A DNA stretch of 14,716 bases from assembly GCA_900770015.1 (NCBI GenBank), contig CAAGIU010000358.1, forward strand, positions 1 to 14,716, written 5' to 3'. Under the pieces are notes generated by a model, which had not been told where the DNA came from, did no database searches, and saw nothing but the letters and a program-made list of their open reading frames with translations. A program made the translations under genes and the position numbers. Positions within the stretch are counted from its first letter, which is position 1. Every line of letters starts with the position of its first letter. Below, piece after piece: positions 5,084-11,887 of this stretch. This stretch comes from an uncultured Oscillospiraceae bacterium (lineage in GTDB: Bacteria; Bacillota_A; Clostridia; Oscillospirales; Oscillospiraceae).

Positions 5084-6622
5084 TCATTCCCACTCCACCG
5101 TTGCGGGGGGTTTGGAGGTGACGTCATAGACCACGCGGTTGATGTGGCGGACTTCGTTGGTGATCCGGTTGGAGACCTTTGCCAGCAGGTCATAGGGGAT
5201 TCTGGCCCAGTCGGCGGTCATGAAGTCGTCGGTGGTGACGGCGCGGATGGCAAGCAGATGGTCATAGGTGCGGTGGTCGCCCATGACGCCCACGGTGCTG
5301 ACGCCGGGCAGGACGCAGAAGAACTGGGCCATATTCTTTTCATAGCCGTTCTTTGCCATCTCATCCCGGAGGACCCAGTCGGCCTCCTGGAGGATTTTCA
5401 CCTTCTCGGCTGTGATTTCGCCGATGATGCGCACGCCCAGGCCGGGGCCGGGGAAGGGCTGCCGCCAGACAAGCTCCTTCGGGATACCCAGCTGCTCACC
5501 AACCCGGCGGACCTCATCCTTGAACAGGCTGGCCAGAGGCTCGATGACATCCAGGAACTGCACATCCTCGGGCATTTTGACCTTGTTGTGGTGGGTCTTG
5601 ATCTTGTCCGCATCGCCCTTGCCGGACTCGATGCAGTCGGGATAGATGGTGCCCTGGGCGAAATAGCCCTCGCTGCCGCCCTGACGGCGGATCTCATCCC
5701 AGAAGACCTTATAGAACTCGGTGCCGATGATCTTCCGCTTCTCCTCGGGGTCCGTCACGCCCTTCAGGCAGGCAAGGAAGTGCTCCTGACAGTTGACCCG
5801 GACGAATTTCATATCAAAGAGCTTTGTGAAGGTCTGCTCCACGAAGTCGCCCTCGTCCTTGCGCATCAGGCCCTGATCCACGAATACGCAGGTCAGCTGA
5901 TCGCCCACGGCCCGGGAGATCAGGCCCGCCGCCACGGAGGAATCCACACCGCCGGACAGACCCAGAATCACCTTCTTGTCGCCGATCTTCTCCCGCAGAG
6001 CCAGGATGGTGTCCTCAATGAAGGAATCCATTTTCCAGGTGCCCTCACAGCAGCAGACATTGTACAGGAAATTGCGCAGGATCTGATTTCCGTACTCGCT
6101 GTGGGTGACCTCGGGGTGGAACTGGACGGCATAGAGCTTCTTTTCCGAATTTTCCATGGCCGCCACGGGGCACACATCGGTATGGGCCGTAATAGTAAAG
6201 CCTGCGGGCACCTTTTCGATCCGGTCGGTATGGCTCATCCACACCACGCTCTCGGCGGGGACGCCCTCCATCAGCTTCGACTGGGGCACATCCAGCAGCA
6301 GGTTAATTTTGCCGTATTCGCTGGTCTCCGCGGTGATGACGGAGCCGCCGCCCATCCAGGCGGTGAGCTGCGCGCCGTAGCAGATGCCGAGAATCGGGAT
6401 GCCCAGCTCCAGAACCCTGGGGTCATAGTGGGGAGAGGACAAATCATAGACGCTGTTGGGGCCGCCGGTGAAGATGATGCCGCAGTAGCCTGCAGCTTTG
6501 ATTTCCTCGGGGGTGATGCCGTCATAGGGTTTGATCTCCGCATAGACATGCAGATCGCGAACCCGGCGGGCAATCAGCTGGTTATACTGGCCGCCAAAGT
6601 CCAGAACAAGGATTTTTTCCAT
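5084..6622 (-). CDS. guaA: GMP synthase, glutamine-hydrolysing
   Basis: Converts XMP to GMP using ATP and ammonia released from glutamine, the last step of the GMP branch. The 512-aa protein has both usual parts. The class I amidotransferase domain (1 to about 190) has GGPNSVYD at 53-60, the nucleophile C81 in GICYGAQ, and H169/E171 in QFHPEV. The ATP-pyrophosphatase domain has the P-loop SGGVDSS (223-229). The dimerisation domain ends in the typical SKPPATVEWE. Length is normal for the family and no key residue is missing. GAGGG lies 8-9 bases before the ATG. It is the last gene of the purC-purA-purB-guaA operon and is set apart from purB by a 61-bp gap with a strong hairpin. Confidence 0.98.
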   Translation of the reverse strand: MEKILVLDFGGQYNQLIARRVRDLHVYAEIKPYDGITPEEIKAAGYCGIIFTGGPNSVYDLSSPHYDPRVLELGIPILGICYGAQLTAWMGGGSVITAETSEYGKINLLLDVPQSKLMEGVPAESVVWMSHTDRIEKVPAGFTITAHTDVCPVAAMENSEKKLYAVQFHPEVTHSEYGNQILRNFLYNVCCCEGTWKMDSFIEDTILALREKIGDKKVILGLSGGVDSSVAAGLISRAVGDQLTCVFVDQGLMRKDEGDFVEQTFTKLFDMKFVRVNCQEHFLACLKGVTDPEEKRKIIGTEFYKVFWDEIRRQGGSEGYFAQGTIYPDCIESGKGDADKIKTHHNKVKMPEDVQFLDVIEPLASLFKDEVRRVGEQLGIPKELVWRQPFPGPGLGVRIIGEITAEKVKILQEADWVLRDEMAKNGYEKNMAQFFCVLPGVSTVGVMGDHRTYDHLLAIRAVTTDDFMTADWARIPYDLLAKVSNRITNEVRHINRVVYDVTSKPPATVEWE

Positions 6623-6647
6623 TCAGTTTCCCTCTTTCAGATAGAAC

Positions 6648-6679
6648 TTTAGGGAATACAGCAGGCTGTATTCCCTAAA
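6648..6679. promoter_or_regulatory. strong hairpin in the purB-guaA gap
   Basis: TTTAGGGAATACAGC and GCTGTATTCCCTAAA form a near-perfect stem of 14 bp with a four-base loop, starting 4 bases after the purB stop codon. On the minus strand it is followed by GTTCTATC, too poor in T for an efficient terminator. It may act as a partial terminator or an mRNA-stability barrier that sets guaA output below the upstream genes. Confidence 0.7.
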
Positions 6680-6683
6680 ATGA

Positions 6684-8099
6684 TTACAGATTGATCTCGG
6701 CAGTATCTCTTTCGACGCCGGACAGAGCGGGTCTGACCTCAGCCAGGTAAGCTTCCACCTGCTCCCTGCAGCGGCCGATGTAGTCGCTGGGGTTCAGCAG
6801 GGTCTGCATCTCCTCCAGGGTCATACCGAACTCCGGAGCCTTGGACAGGCGCTCCAGCAGGTCGCAGTCCTCGCCGTTCTTCATTTTGGCAGTTGCCTCC
6901 ATGGAGCAGGAGCGGATGATCTCATGCAGCTCCTGACGGTTGCCGCCGCGCTTGACAGCCTCCATCATCAGGTTCTCGGTGGTCATGAAGGGCAGGTACT
7001 CCCGGACGGTGCGCTCCACGATCTTCTCGTTGACGTGCAGGCCGTCGGTGACGTTCTGAGCCAGCCGCAGCACGGCATCGGCGCAGAGGAAGCCCTCCGG
7101 CAGGGAGATCCGGCGGTTGGCGGAGTCATCCAGGGTGCGCTCCAGCCACTGGGTGGCAGCGGTCATGGGGGCGTTCAGGGCATCGGCCATCAGATAGCGG
7201 GACAGGGAGCAGATCCGCTCGCAGCGCATGGGGTTGCGCTTGTAGGCCATGGCGGAGGAACCGATCTGGTTCTTCTCGAAGGGCTCTTCCACCTGGCGGT
7301 CATGCTGCAGCAGACGGATGTCGTTTGCCATCCGGTAGCAGCTCTGGCCGATGGAGGACAGCACATTCAGGATCCGGCTGTCCAGCTTCCGGGGGTAGGT
7401 CTGTCCGCAGACGGAGAAGCATCTGGCAAAGCCGAAGTCCGCGCCGATCATCCGGTTCATCTCGTCGATTTTGGCGGTATCGCCGTTGAAAAGGTCCATG
7501 AAGCTGGCCTCGGTGCCGGTGGTGCCCCGGCAGCCCAGGAACTTCATGTTGTTGATGACGAAATCCAGCTCCTCCAGATCGCTCATCAGATCCTGCATCC
7601 AGAGGGTGGCACGCTTGCCCACGGTGACCAGCTGGGCAGGCTGATAGTGGGTGTAGCCCAGGGTGGGCATGGCCTTATACTGATCGGCAAACTCGGAAAG
7701 GTTTGCCACCACCTTCAGCAGCTCGCCGCGCAGATACTTCAGGCCGTCCCGGTACAGGACGATGTCGGCATTGTCGGTGACGTAGCAGCTGGTGGCGCCC
7801 AGGTGGATGATGCCGGCGGCCTTGGGGGCCACCAGGCCATAGGCATAGACGTGGGCCATGACATCATGGCGCACTTCCTTCTCCCGGGCGGCGGCGGCTT
7901 CAAAATCAATGTCGGTGATGTGCGCTTCCAGCTCCTCCACCTGCTCCCGGGAAACAGGCAGACCCAGAGCGTGCTCTGCTTTGGCAAGGCTGACCCACAG
8001 TCTCCGCCAGGTCTGGATTCTGGTCTCGGCGGAGAACAGATTCAGCATATATTTGGAGGCATAGCGGGAGGACAGAGGGGATTCGTAACGATCCGTCAT
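6684..8099 (-). CDS. purB: adenylosuccinate lyase
   Basis: A fumarase/aspartase-superfamily enzyme that removes fumarate twice in purine synthesis: from SAICAR to AICAR, and from adenylosuccinate to AMP. The 471-aa sequence has RHDVMAH (77-83), GATSCYVTDNAD (101-112), the general-acid histidine region THYQPAQ (H151), and the flexible signature loop GSSAMAYKRNP (280-290), which carries the catalytic serine. Length fits the family. GAGGAGGAGA lies about 5 bases before the ATG and overlaps the purA stop codon, with 12 bp between genes, so the two are likely translationally coupled. Neighbours purC and purA supply its two substrates. Confidence 0.97.
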   Translation of the reverse strand: MTDRYESPLSSRYASKYMLNLFSAETRIQTWRRLWVSLAKAEHALGLPVSREQVEELEAHITDIDFEAAAAREKEVRHDVMAHVYAYGLVAPKAAGIIHLGATSCYVTDNADIVLYRDGLKYLRGELLKVVANLSEFADQYKAMPTLGYTHYQPAQLVTVGKRATLWMQDLMSDLEELDFVINNMKFLGCRGTTGTEASFMDLFNGDTAKIDEMNRMIGADFGFARCFSVCGQTYPRKLDSRILNVLSSIGQSCYRMANDIRLLQHDRQVEEPFEKNQIGSSAMAYKRNPMRCERICSLSRYLMADALNAPMTAATQWLERTLDDSANRRISLPEGFLCADAVLRLAQNVTDGLHVNEKIVERTVREYLPFMTTENLMMEAVKRGGNRQELHEIIRSCSMEATAKMKNGEDCDLLERLSKAPEFGMTLEEMQTLLNPSDYIGRCREQVEAYLAEVRPALSGVERDTAEINL

Positions 8100-8111
8100 G
8101 CAGTCTCCTCC

Positions 8112-9386
8112 TCAGCGCAGAATGATGCTGTCGCGCTCGGGGCCGACAGAAACATAGCCAATGTGGCAGCCGATCTTCTCTTCCACATACTCCACATACC
8201 GCTTTGCGGCCTCGGGCAGCTCGTCCCAGGTGCGGATGCCGGAGATATCGCACTTCCAGCCATCCAGATACTCGATGACGGGCTTGGCATCCGCCAGCAG
8301 GCAGGGGAAGGGGAATTCATCGGTTTTTTCGCCGTTTACCTCGTACTGGACGCAGACGGGAATCCTGTCCATATAGCCCATGACGTCCATTTTGGTCAGG
8401 GCGATGTTGGTGGCGCCCTGGCATCTTACGCCGTAGCGGGTGGCAACGATATCGATGGGGCCGACGCGGCGGGGACGGCCGGTCTTGGCGCCGTACTCGA
8501 AGCCGGCTTCCCGGAGGGCATCGGCTTCCTGCCCGAACATCTCGCAGGTGAAGGGGCCTTCGCCGACGCAGCTGGAATAGGCCTTGACGACGCCCACCAC
8601 CTCATCGATCTTCACATTGGGCATACCGGAGCCAACGGGGGCATAGGCAGCAATGGGGTTGGAGGAGGTGGTGTAGGGGTGGATGCCGTAGTCCAGATCC
8701 CGCAGAGCGCCCAACTGGGCCTCGAACAGGATCTTCTTGCCCTGGGCCTGGGCATCGCGCAGGAACACGCCGGTGTCGCAGATATAGGGCTTGATCTTCT
8801 CGCAGTAGTCGTTCAGCCAGGCTTCCAGGTCTTCCATGGTCACGGGCTCCGCGCCGTAGACCCGGGTCAGGGTCAGGTTCTTCCACTCCAGCAGATCCTG
8901 CAGGTGGGCCTTCAGGTGCTCGGGATACAGCAGCTCGCCTGCCAGCACGGTCTTCTTGGAGAACTTGTCGGCATAGAAGGGGGCAATGCCCTGCTTGGTG
9001 GAGCCGAACTTCTTATCGGCCAGCCGGGCTTCCTCCAGGCCGTCCAGATCCCGGTGCCAGGGCATCAGCAGGGAGGCCCGGTCGCTGATCTTCAGGTTTT
9101 CGGGGGTCAGGGCAACGCCCTGGGCCTGAACCTCCTGCATTTCCTTCCACAGGTTCTCCGGGTCCAGCGCAACGCCGTTGCCCAGAATGTTCACAACGCC
9201 CTGACGGAAAATGCCGGAGGGCAGCAGGTGCAGCGCGAATTTGCCATACTCGTTGATGACGGTGTGACCGGCATTGCCGCCGCCCTGATAGCGGACGACA
9301 ACGTCATAGTCCTGGGTCAGCAGGTCCACCATGCGGCCCTTGCCTTCGTCACCCCAGTTGATGCCTACGATTGCACAATTTCCCAT
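8112..9386 (-). CDS. purA: adenylosuccinate synthetase
   Basis: Joins IMP and aspartate using GTP to give adenylosuccinate, the committed step to AMP. The 424-aa product starts with the family motif NWGDEGKGRMVD, in which D13 is the catalytic base, followed by GGGNAGHTVI with H41. TGRPRRVGPIDIV and the C-terminal nucleotide-contact region are present. The ATG at 9386 lies 10 bp after the purC stop codon. Its upstream site (GGTGACG) is weak, so translation may depend on coupling to purC. Confidence 0.97.
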   Translation of the reverse strand: MGNCAIVGINWGDEGKGRMVDLLTQDYDVVVRYQGGGNAGHTVINEYGKFALHLLPSGIFRQGVVNILGNGVALDPENLWKEMQEVQAQGVALTPENLKISDRASLLMPWHRDLDGLEEARLADKKFGSTKQGIAPFYADKFSKKTVLAGELLYPEHLKAHLQDLLEWKNLTLTRVYGAEPVTMEDLEAWLNDYCEKIKPYICDTGVFLRDAQAQGKKILFEAQLGALRDLDYGIHPYTTSSNPIAAYAPVGSGMPNVKIDEVVGVVKAYSSCVGEGPFTCEMFGQEADALREAGFEYGAKTGRPRRVGPIDIVATRYGVRCQGATNIALTKMDVMGYMDRIPVCVQYEVNGEKTDEFPFPCLLADAKPVIEYLDGWKCDISGIRTWDELPEAAKRYVEYVEEKIGCHIGYVSVGPERDSIILR

Positions 9387-9396
9387 ATCGTCACCA

Positions 9397-10113
9397 TTAA
9401 CCCAGAGTTTCTTCCATACGCTTCATGATCTCGGCGTAGGCTTCCTCCACGCCGCCCATGTCACGACGGAAGCGATCCTTATCCAGCTTTTCGTGGGTCT
9501 TCACATCCCACAGACGGCTGGTATCGGGGCTGATCTCGTCGGCCAGGACGATGGTGCCGTCGCTGAGGCGGCCGAACTCCAGCTTGAAGTCCACCAGGGT
9601 GACGCCTGCGGACAGCCAGAAGGCCTTCAGCACTTCGTTGACCTTGAAGGCATAGCGCTCGATGGTGTCGATTTCCTCGGCGGTGGCCAGCTTCAGGGCC
9701 AGGGCGTGATAACGGTTCAGCAGGGGGTCGCCCAGCTCGTCGTTCTTGTAGGAGAACTCGATGGTGGGCTGATCGAAAACAATGCCCTCCTCCACGCCGT
9801 AGTGCTTGGCGAAGGAGCCAGCGGAGATATTACGGACAATGACCTCCAGAGGGACGATGGAGACCTTCTTGACGATGGTCTCGCGCTCGTTGATCTCCTC
9901 AACGAAATGGGTGGGAACACCCTGCTTCTCCAGGTAAGCCATCAGGCGGTTGGACATCTGGTTGTTGATGACGCCCTTGCCGTGGATGGTGCCCTTCTTC
10001 AGGCCGTTGAATGCGGTGGCGTCATCCTTGTAGGAAACAATGAGCTTCTCGGGGTCCTCGGTGGCGAAGACCTTTTTGGCCTTGCCCTCGTACAGCTGCT
10101 GCAGCTTCTCCAT
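9397..10113 (-). CDS. purC: phosphoribosylaminoimidazole-succinocarboxamide (SAICAR) synthase
   Basis: Joins CAIR and aspartate with ATP to give SAICAR in de novo purine synthesis. The 238-aa protein is the standard bacterial length. It shows the opening YEGKAKKVF, signature [13 protein letters not shown] (88-100), the second signature VDFKLEFG (174-181), and [12 protein letters not shown] (192-203). A strong AGGAGG lies 7 bases before the ATG. It is the first gene of the operon, downstream of a clear promoter and a foldable leader. None of the other de novo pathway genes (purF, purD, purL, purM, purH, purE) are in the window. Confidence 0.97.
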   Translation of the reverse strand: MEKLQQLYEGKAKKVFATEDPEKLIVSYKDDATAFNGLKKGTIHGKGVINNQMSNRLMAYLEKQGVPTHFVEEINERETIVKKVSIVPLEVIVRNISAGSFAKHYGVEEGIVFDQPTIEFSYKNDELGDPLLNRYHALALKLATAEEIDTIERYAFKVNEVLKAFWLSAGVTLVDFKLEFGRLSDGTIVLADEISPDTSRLWDVKTHEKLDKDRFRRDMGGVEEAYAEIMKRMEETLG

Positions 10114-10221
10114 AATATATCCTCCTGTTTGTTATACCTCCGCCGTGGGCGGGGCATGGATTTTTCTTCAAAAACGGCGGAAATCCAACTCTGTTCGGCA
10201 AAAACAGACGTGGTTCCCCAA
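10114..10221 (-). promoter_or_regulatory. structured 5' leader of the pur operon
   Basis: About 108 nt separate the predicted start of transcription from purC. In the RNA sense, GGAA-CCA...CTGTT pairs with AACAG...TGG-at-TTCC (10217-10179), a nested stem with a seven-base loop. A second stem CCGCCG (10180-10175) with CGGCGG (10145-10140) shares two bases with the first, so the two partly exclude each other. No known purine or ZTP riboswitch core is recognisable, and no classical terminator is present. A regulatory role is inference. Confidence 0.4.
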
Positions 10222-10227
10222 AATCGA

Positions 10228-10256
10228 ATTTTACAACAACACCCGGCGTTTGTCAA
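10228..10256 (-). promoter_or_regulatory. promoter of the purC-purA-purB-guaA operon
   Basis: Minus-strand TTGACA (10256-10251, perfect -35), a 17-base spacer and TAAAAT (10233-10228) form a strong sigma-A promoter. Its -35 box is 18 bp from the -35 box of the divergent promoter at 10275-10303. Confidence 0.85.
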
Positions 10257-10274
10257 CCCTTCCCGCCCCCGGCA

Positions 10275-10303
10275 TTGCACCCCGGGGAAAAATATGCTAT
10301 CAT
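10275..10303 (+). promoter_or_regulatory. promoter of the nuclease-like gene
   Basis: TTGCAC (10275-10280), a 17-base spacer and TATCAT (10298-10303) form a moderate sigma-A promoter. The start of transcription near 10310 leaves a leader of about 17 nt before the ATG at 10327. Confidence 0.65.
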
Positions 10304-10326
10304 GGTCAAAAAAGGGGGCGTCTCCC

Positions 10327-11097
10327 ATGGAAACGGAAGCTATTTTACACAAAACCGACATGCTCGAGCGGGCCATTTACTCCGAGATCTGCCGCCACGA
10401 CGGGATCAAGGCCCGGCAGATCGAAAAGGCGGTCCCGGCGGACAGGCACCGCATCAACCAATACCTGTATTGTGCCCCCTTTTTGAAGGAGCTGTGCTGG
10501 TGCGACCGGGATTTTCGTTGGCACGGGCTGATCCGCCAGGAGCGTCCCCACGCCGGGCTGGGGGATTTCTGCGGGTATTACAGCTCCCTGGAGGACTTCC
10601 TGCTGCTTTCCGAGGAAGCCTGGTTTGATAGCCTGCTGTCTGGCTGCCGGAACATCGGAAGAAATCTCAACGATACCCGGGGTCTGTTCCACTCCTTCCG
10701 GGACTGCCGAAAAACCATGGTGCAGCTGTTTGCGGATCTGGACGGGGTCTGCCGCCCGGACTGGGAGATCGCCTTTGAGCTGCGCATCCGGCGGGCCCGG
10801 TACATCCGGATCTATGCCGACGTGCTGGTCATCACGGAAAACCGGGTATTTTCCCTGGAATTCAAAATGAAGGACACCATCGAAGCGGAGGAGGTTCTGC
10901 AGAGTGCCAAATATGTGGAATTTCTGGAAGTCCTCTTCGGTCCCGGCTACGATGTGATCCCCGCCCTGGTGCTGACCCGGACCGCCGACCTGTATACCCA
11001 CACACCCATTGGAAGCACCGATGCCGTCCTCCCAGTCTGCTCCGGGAATATGCTGTTCAACCTGTTCGATGAATATATCGGGTTTTTGCGGAAATAG
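10327..11097 (+). CDS. predicted winged-helix / PD-(D/E)XK nuclease-like protein, 256 aa
   Basis: I cannot name a characterised relative. The N-terminal part (about 12-70) reads as a winged-helix DNA-binding domain: AIYSEICRHDGIKARQIEKA, then DRHRINQYLYCAPFLKEL and a wing DRDFRWHGLIR. A middle helical region (about 75-140) follows. The C-terminal part (about 145-220) has the pattern of a PD-(D/E)XK nuclease: helix glutamates E147/E151, D165 in IYADVLVIT, E178 and K180 in FSLEFKMKD, then a helix with Y196. The D to ExK spacing of 12 residues fits the superfamily. GGGGG lies 8-9 bases before the ATG. It has its own promoter, divergent from the pur operon, and ends at a terminator shared with the convergent kinase-like gene. 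Both domain calls are by eye; it could be a repair, restriction-like or defence protein, or an inactive relative. Confidence 0.65.
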   Translation: METEAILHKTDMLERAIYSEICRHDGIKARQIEKAVPADRHRINQYLYCAPFLKELCWCDRDFRWHGLIRQERPHAGLGDFCGYYSSLEDFLLLSEEAWFDSLLSGCRNIGRNLNDTRGLFHSFRDCRKTMVQLFADLDGVCRPDWEIAFELRIRRARYIRIYADVLVITENRVFSLEFKMKDTIEAEEVLQSAKYVEFLEVLFGPGYDVIPALVLTRTADLYTHTPIGSTDAVLPVCSGNMLFNLFDEYIGFLRK

Positions 11098-11164
11098 AAC
11101 ACGGGAAACTGCTGTTTTTCAGTTAGGCAAATCGCACTTCTTCCTCCTGCCGCGTCATGCCGAT

Positions 11165-11197
11165 AAAAAAATGCTGCCGGTGAGGGCAGCATTTTTT
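11165..11197. terminator. bidirectional terminator between convergent genes
   Basis: The arms AAAAAATGCTGCC and GGCAGCATTTTTT enclose a loop of about 7 bases, with A and T runs on both ends, so it works on either strand. It serves the nuclease-like gene (plus, stop at 11097) and the kinase-like gene (minus, stop at 11204). Confidence 0.92.
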
Positions 11198-11203
11198 GGG
11201 GGT

Positions 11204-11824
11204 TTATTTTCCGTTCTTCTCGAACCAGTTCTCGATGATCCCGGCAAGCTGGGGGACAATGGCCTTGATCTCCAGTCCGGTGGTGTTCAGGCACAGGTTA
11301 TAGTGCGCCTTATCGCCCCATGGGTAGCTGGCGGAGAAATCGTGGTTGGCGGCGCGGGACTTGTCCACCTGGCGCATGCGTTTCTCGTATTCCCTGTCGG
11401 TCAGGTCCTCGCCGGAGGCGGCTCTTGCCCGGCAGCGGGCGATTTTGGCTTCCATATCCGCATAGACGAAGAGCTTGAAGGGCTTCATATCCTCCAGAAT
11501 GGCATCGGCGCTTCTGCCCACAATGACGCAGTCGCCCTGCTGTGCCAGCTCCCGGATGATCCTGTGCTCCCGGCCCAGAAGCTGGGCGGACTGGAACATA
11601 TTGCCGGGCTGGTTCAGGGTTCTGGAGAAGGTCAGCGGCAGACTCTGCACCGCGGAGGCCCGCTCCAGCATATGGGCAACGTAGCCCTCGTCCAGATCGG
11701 TTTCCTCTGCCAGCTTTGTCAGAATTTCCTTGTCATAATACGCCATGTGCAGCGCATCCGCCAGACGCTTGCCGACCTCACGGCCGCCGCTGCCCAGCTC
11801 TCTGCTCACTGTGATAATTCTCAT
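11204..11824 (-). CDS. cytidylate kinase-like family protein
   Basis: A 206-aa P-loop protein of the cytidylate-kinase-like family (Cytidylate_kin2 type) common in Clostridia, presumed to phosphorylate a nucleotide; the true substrate is not established for this family. The start MRIITVSRELGSGGREVGKR carries the P-loop variant GSGGREVG at 11-18. VGRSADAIL (102-110) and the late segment DKSRAANHDF...WGDKAHYNLCLNT (154-181) are family hallmarks. ATG 11824 is chosen because AAAGGAG lies 8 bases upstream; the GTG at 11833 would sit on top of that site. The gene follows the HerA-like ATPase gene by 63 bp without a clear promoter between, so they are probably co-transcribed. A weak 5-bp hairpin (CCGGG/CCCGG) lies in the gap. 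Confidence 0.85.
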   Translation of the reverse strand: MRIITVSRELGSGGREVGKRLADALHMAYYDKEILTKLAEETDLDEGYVAHMLERASAVQSLPLTFSRTLNQPGNMFQSAQLLGREHRIIRELAQQGDCVIVGRSADAILEDMKPFKLFVYADMEAKIARCRARAASGEDLTDREYEKRMRQVDKSRAANHDFSASYPWGDKAHYNLCLNTTGLEIKAIVPQLAGIIENWFEKNGK

Positions 11825-11887
11825 ACAAGACACTCCTTTTCAATGCGAATTGCCGGGATCCCACCCGGTATCGGATTTCTTAATTCA

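Noticed and set aside
5078..6652. A 524-codon plus-strand open frame opposite guaA
   Set aside because: Mirror of the guaA frame, rich in Gly/Asp/His/Leu without any motif; guaA itself is beyond doubt.
6924..9428. An 834-codon plus-strand open frame opposite purB and purA
   Set aside because: It crosses two well-identified genes on the other strand and has the same low-information composition; a codon-bias artefact.
10191..10200. CCGAAC in the purC leader as a PurR PurBox
   Set aside because: Only the core matches. The flanks do not fit the Bacillus consensus, and the nearest TTCG lies on the wrong side and at about 27 bases, so the paired inverted arrangement needed by PurR is missing.
10114..10221. 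Purine or ZTP (pfl) riboswitch in the purC leader
   Set aside because: No conserved purine-riboswitch junction bases and no ZTP core were found. A GC-rich stretch near 10141-10160 looked similar but is on the wrong strand and lacks the first stem.
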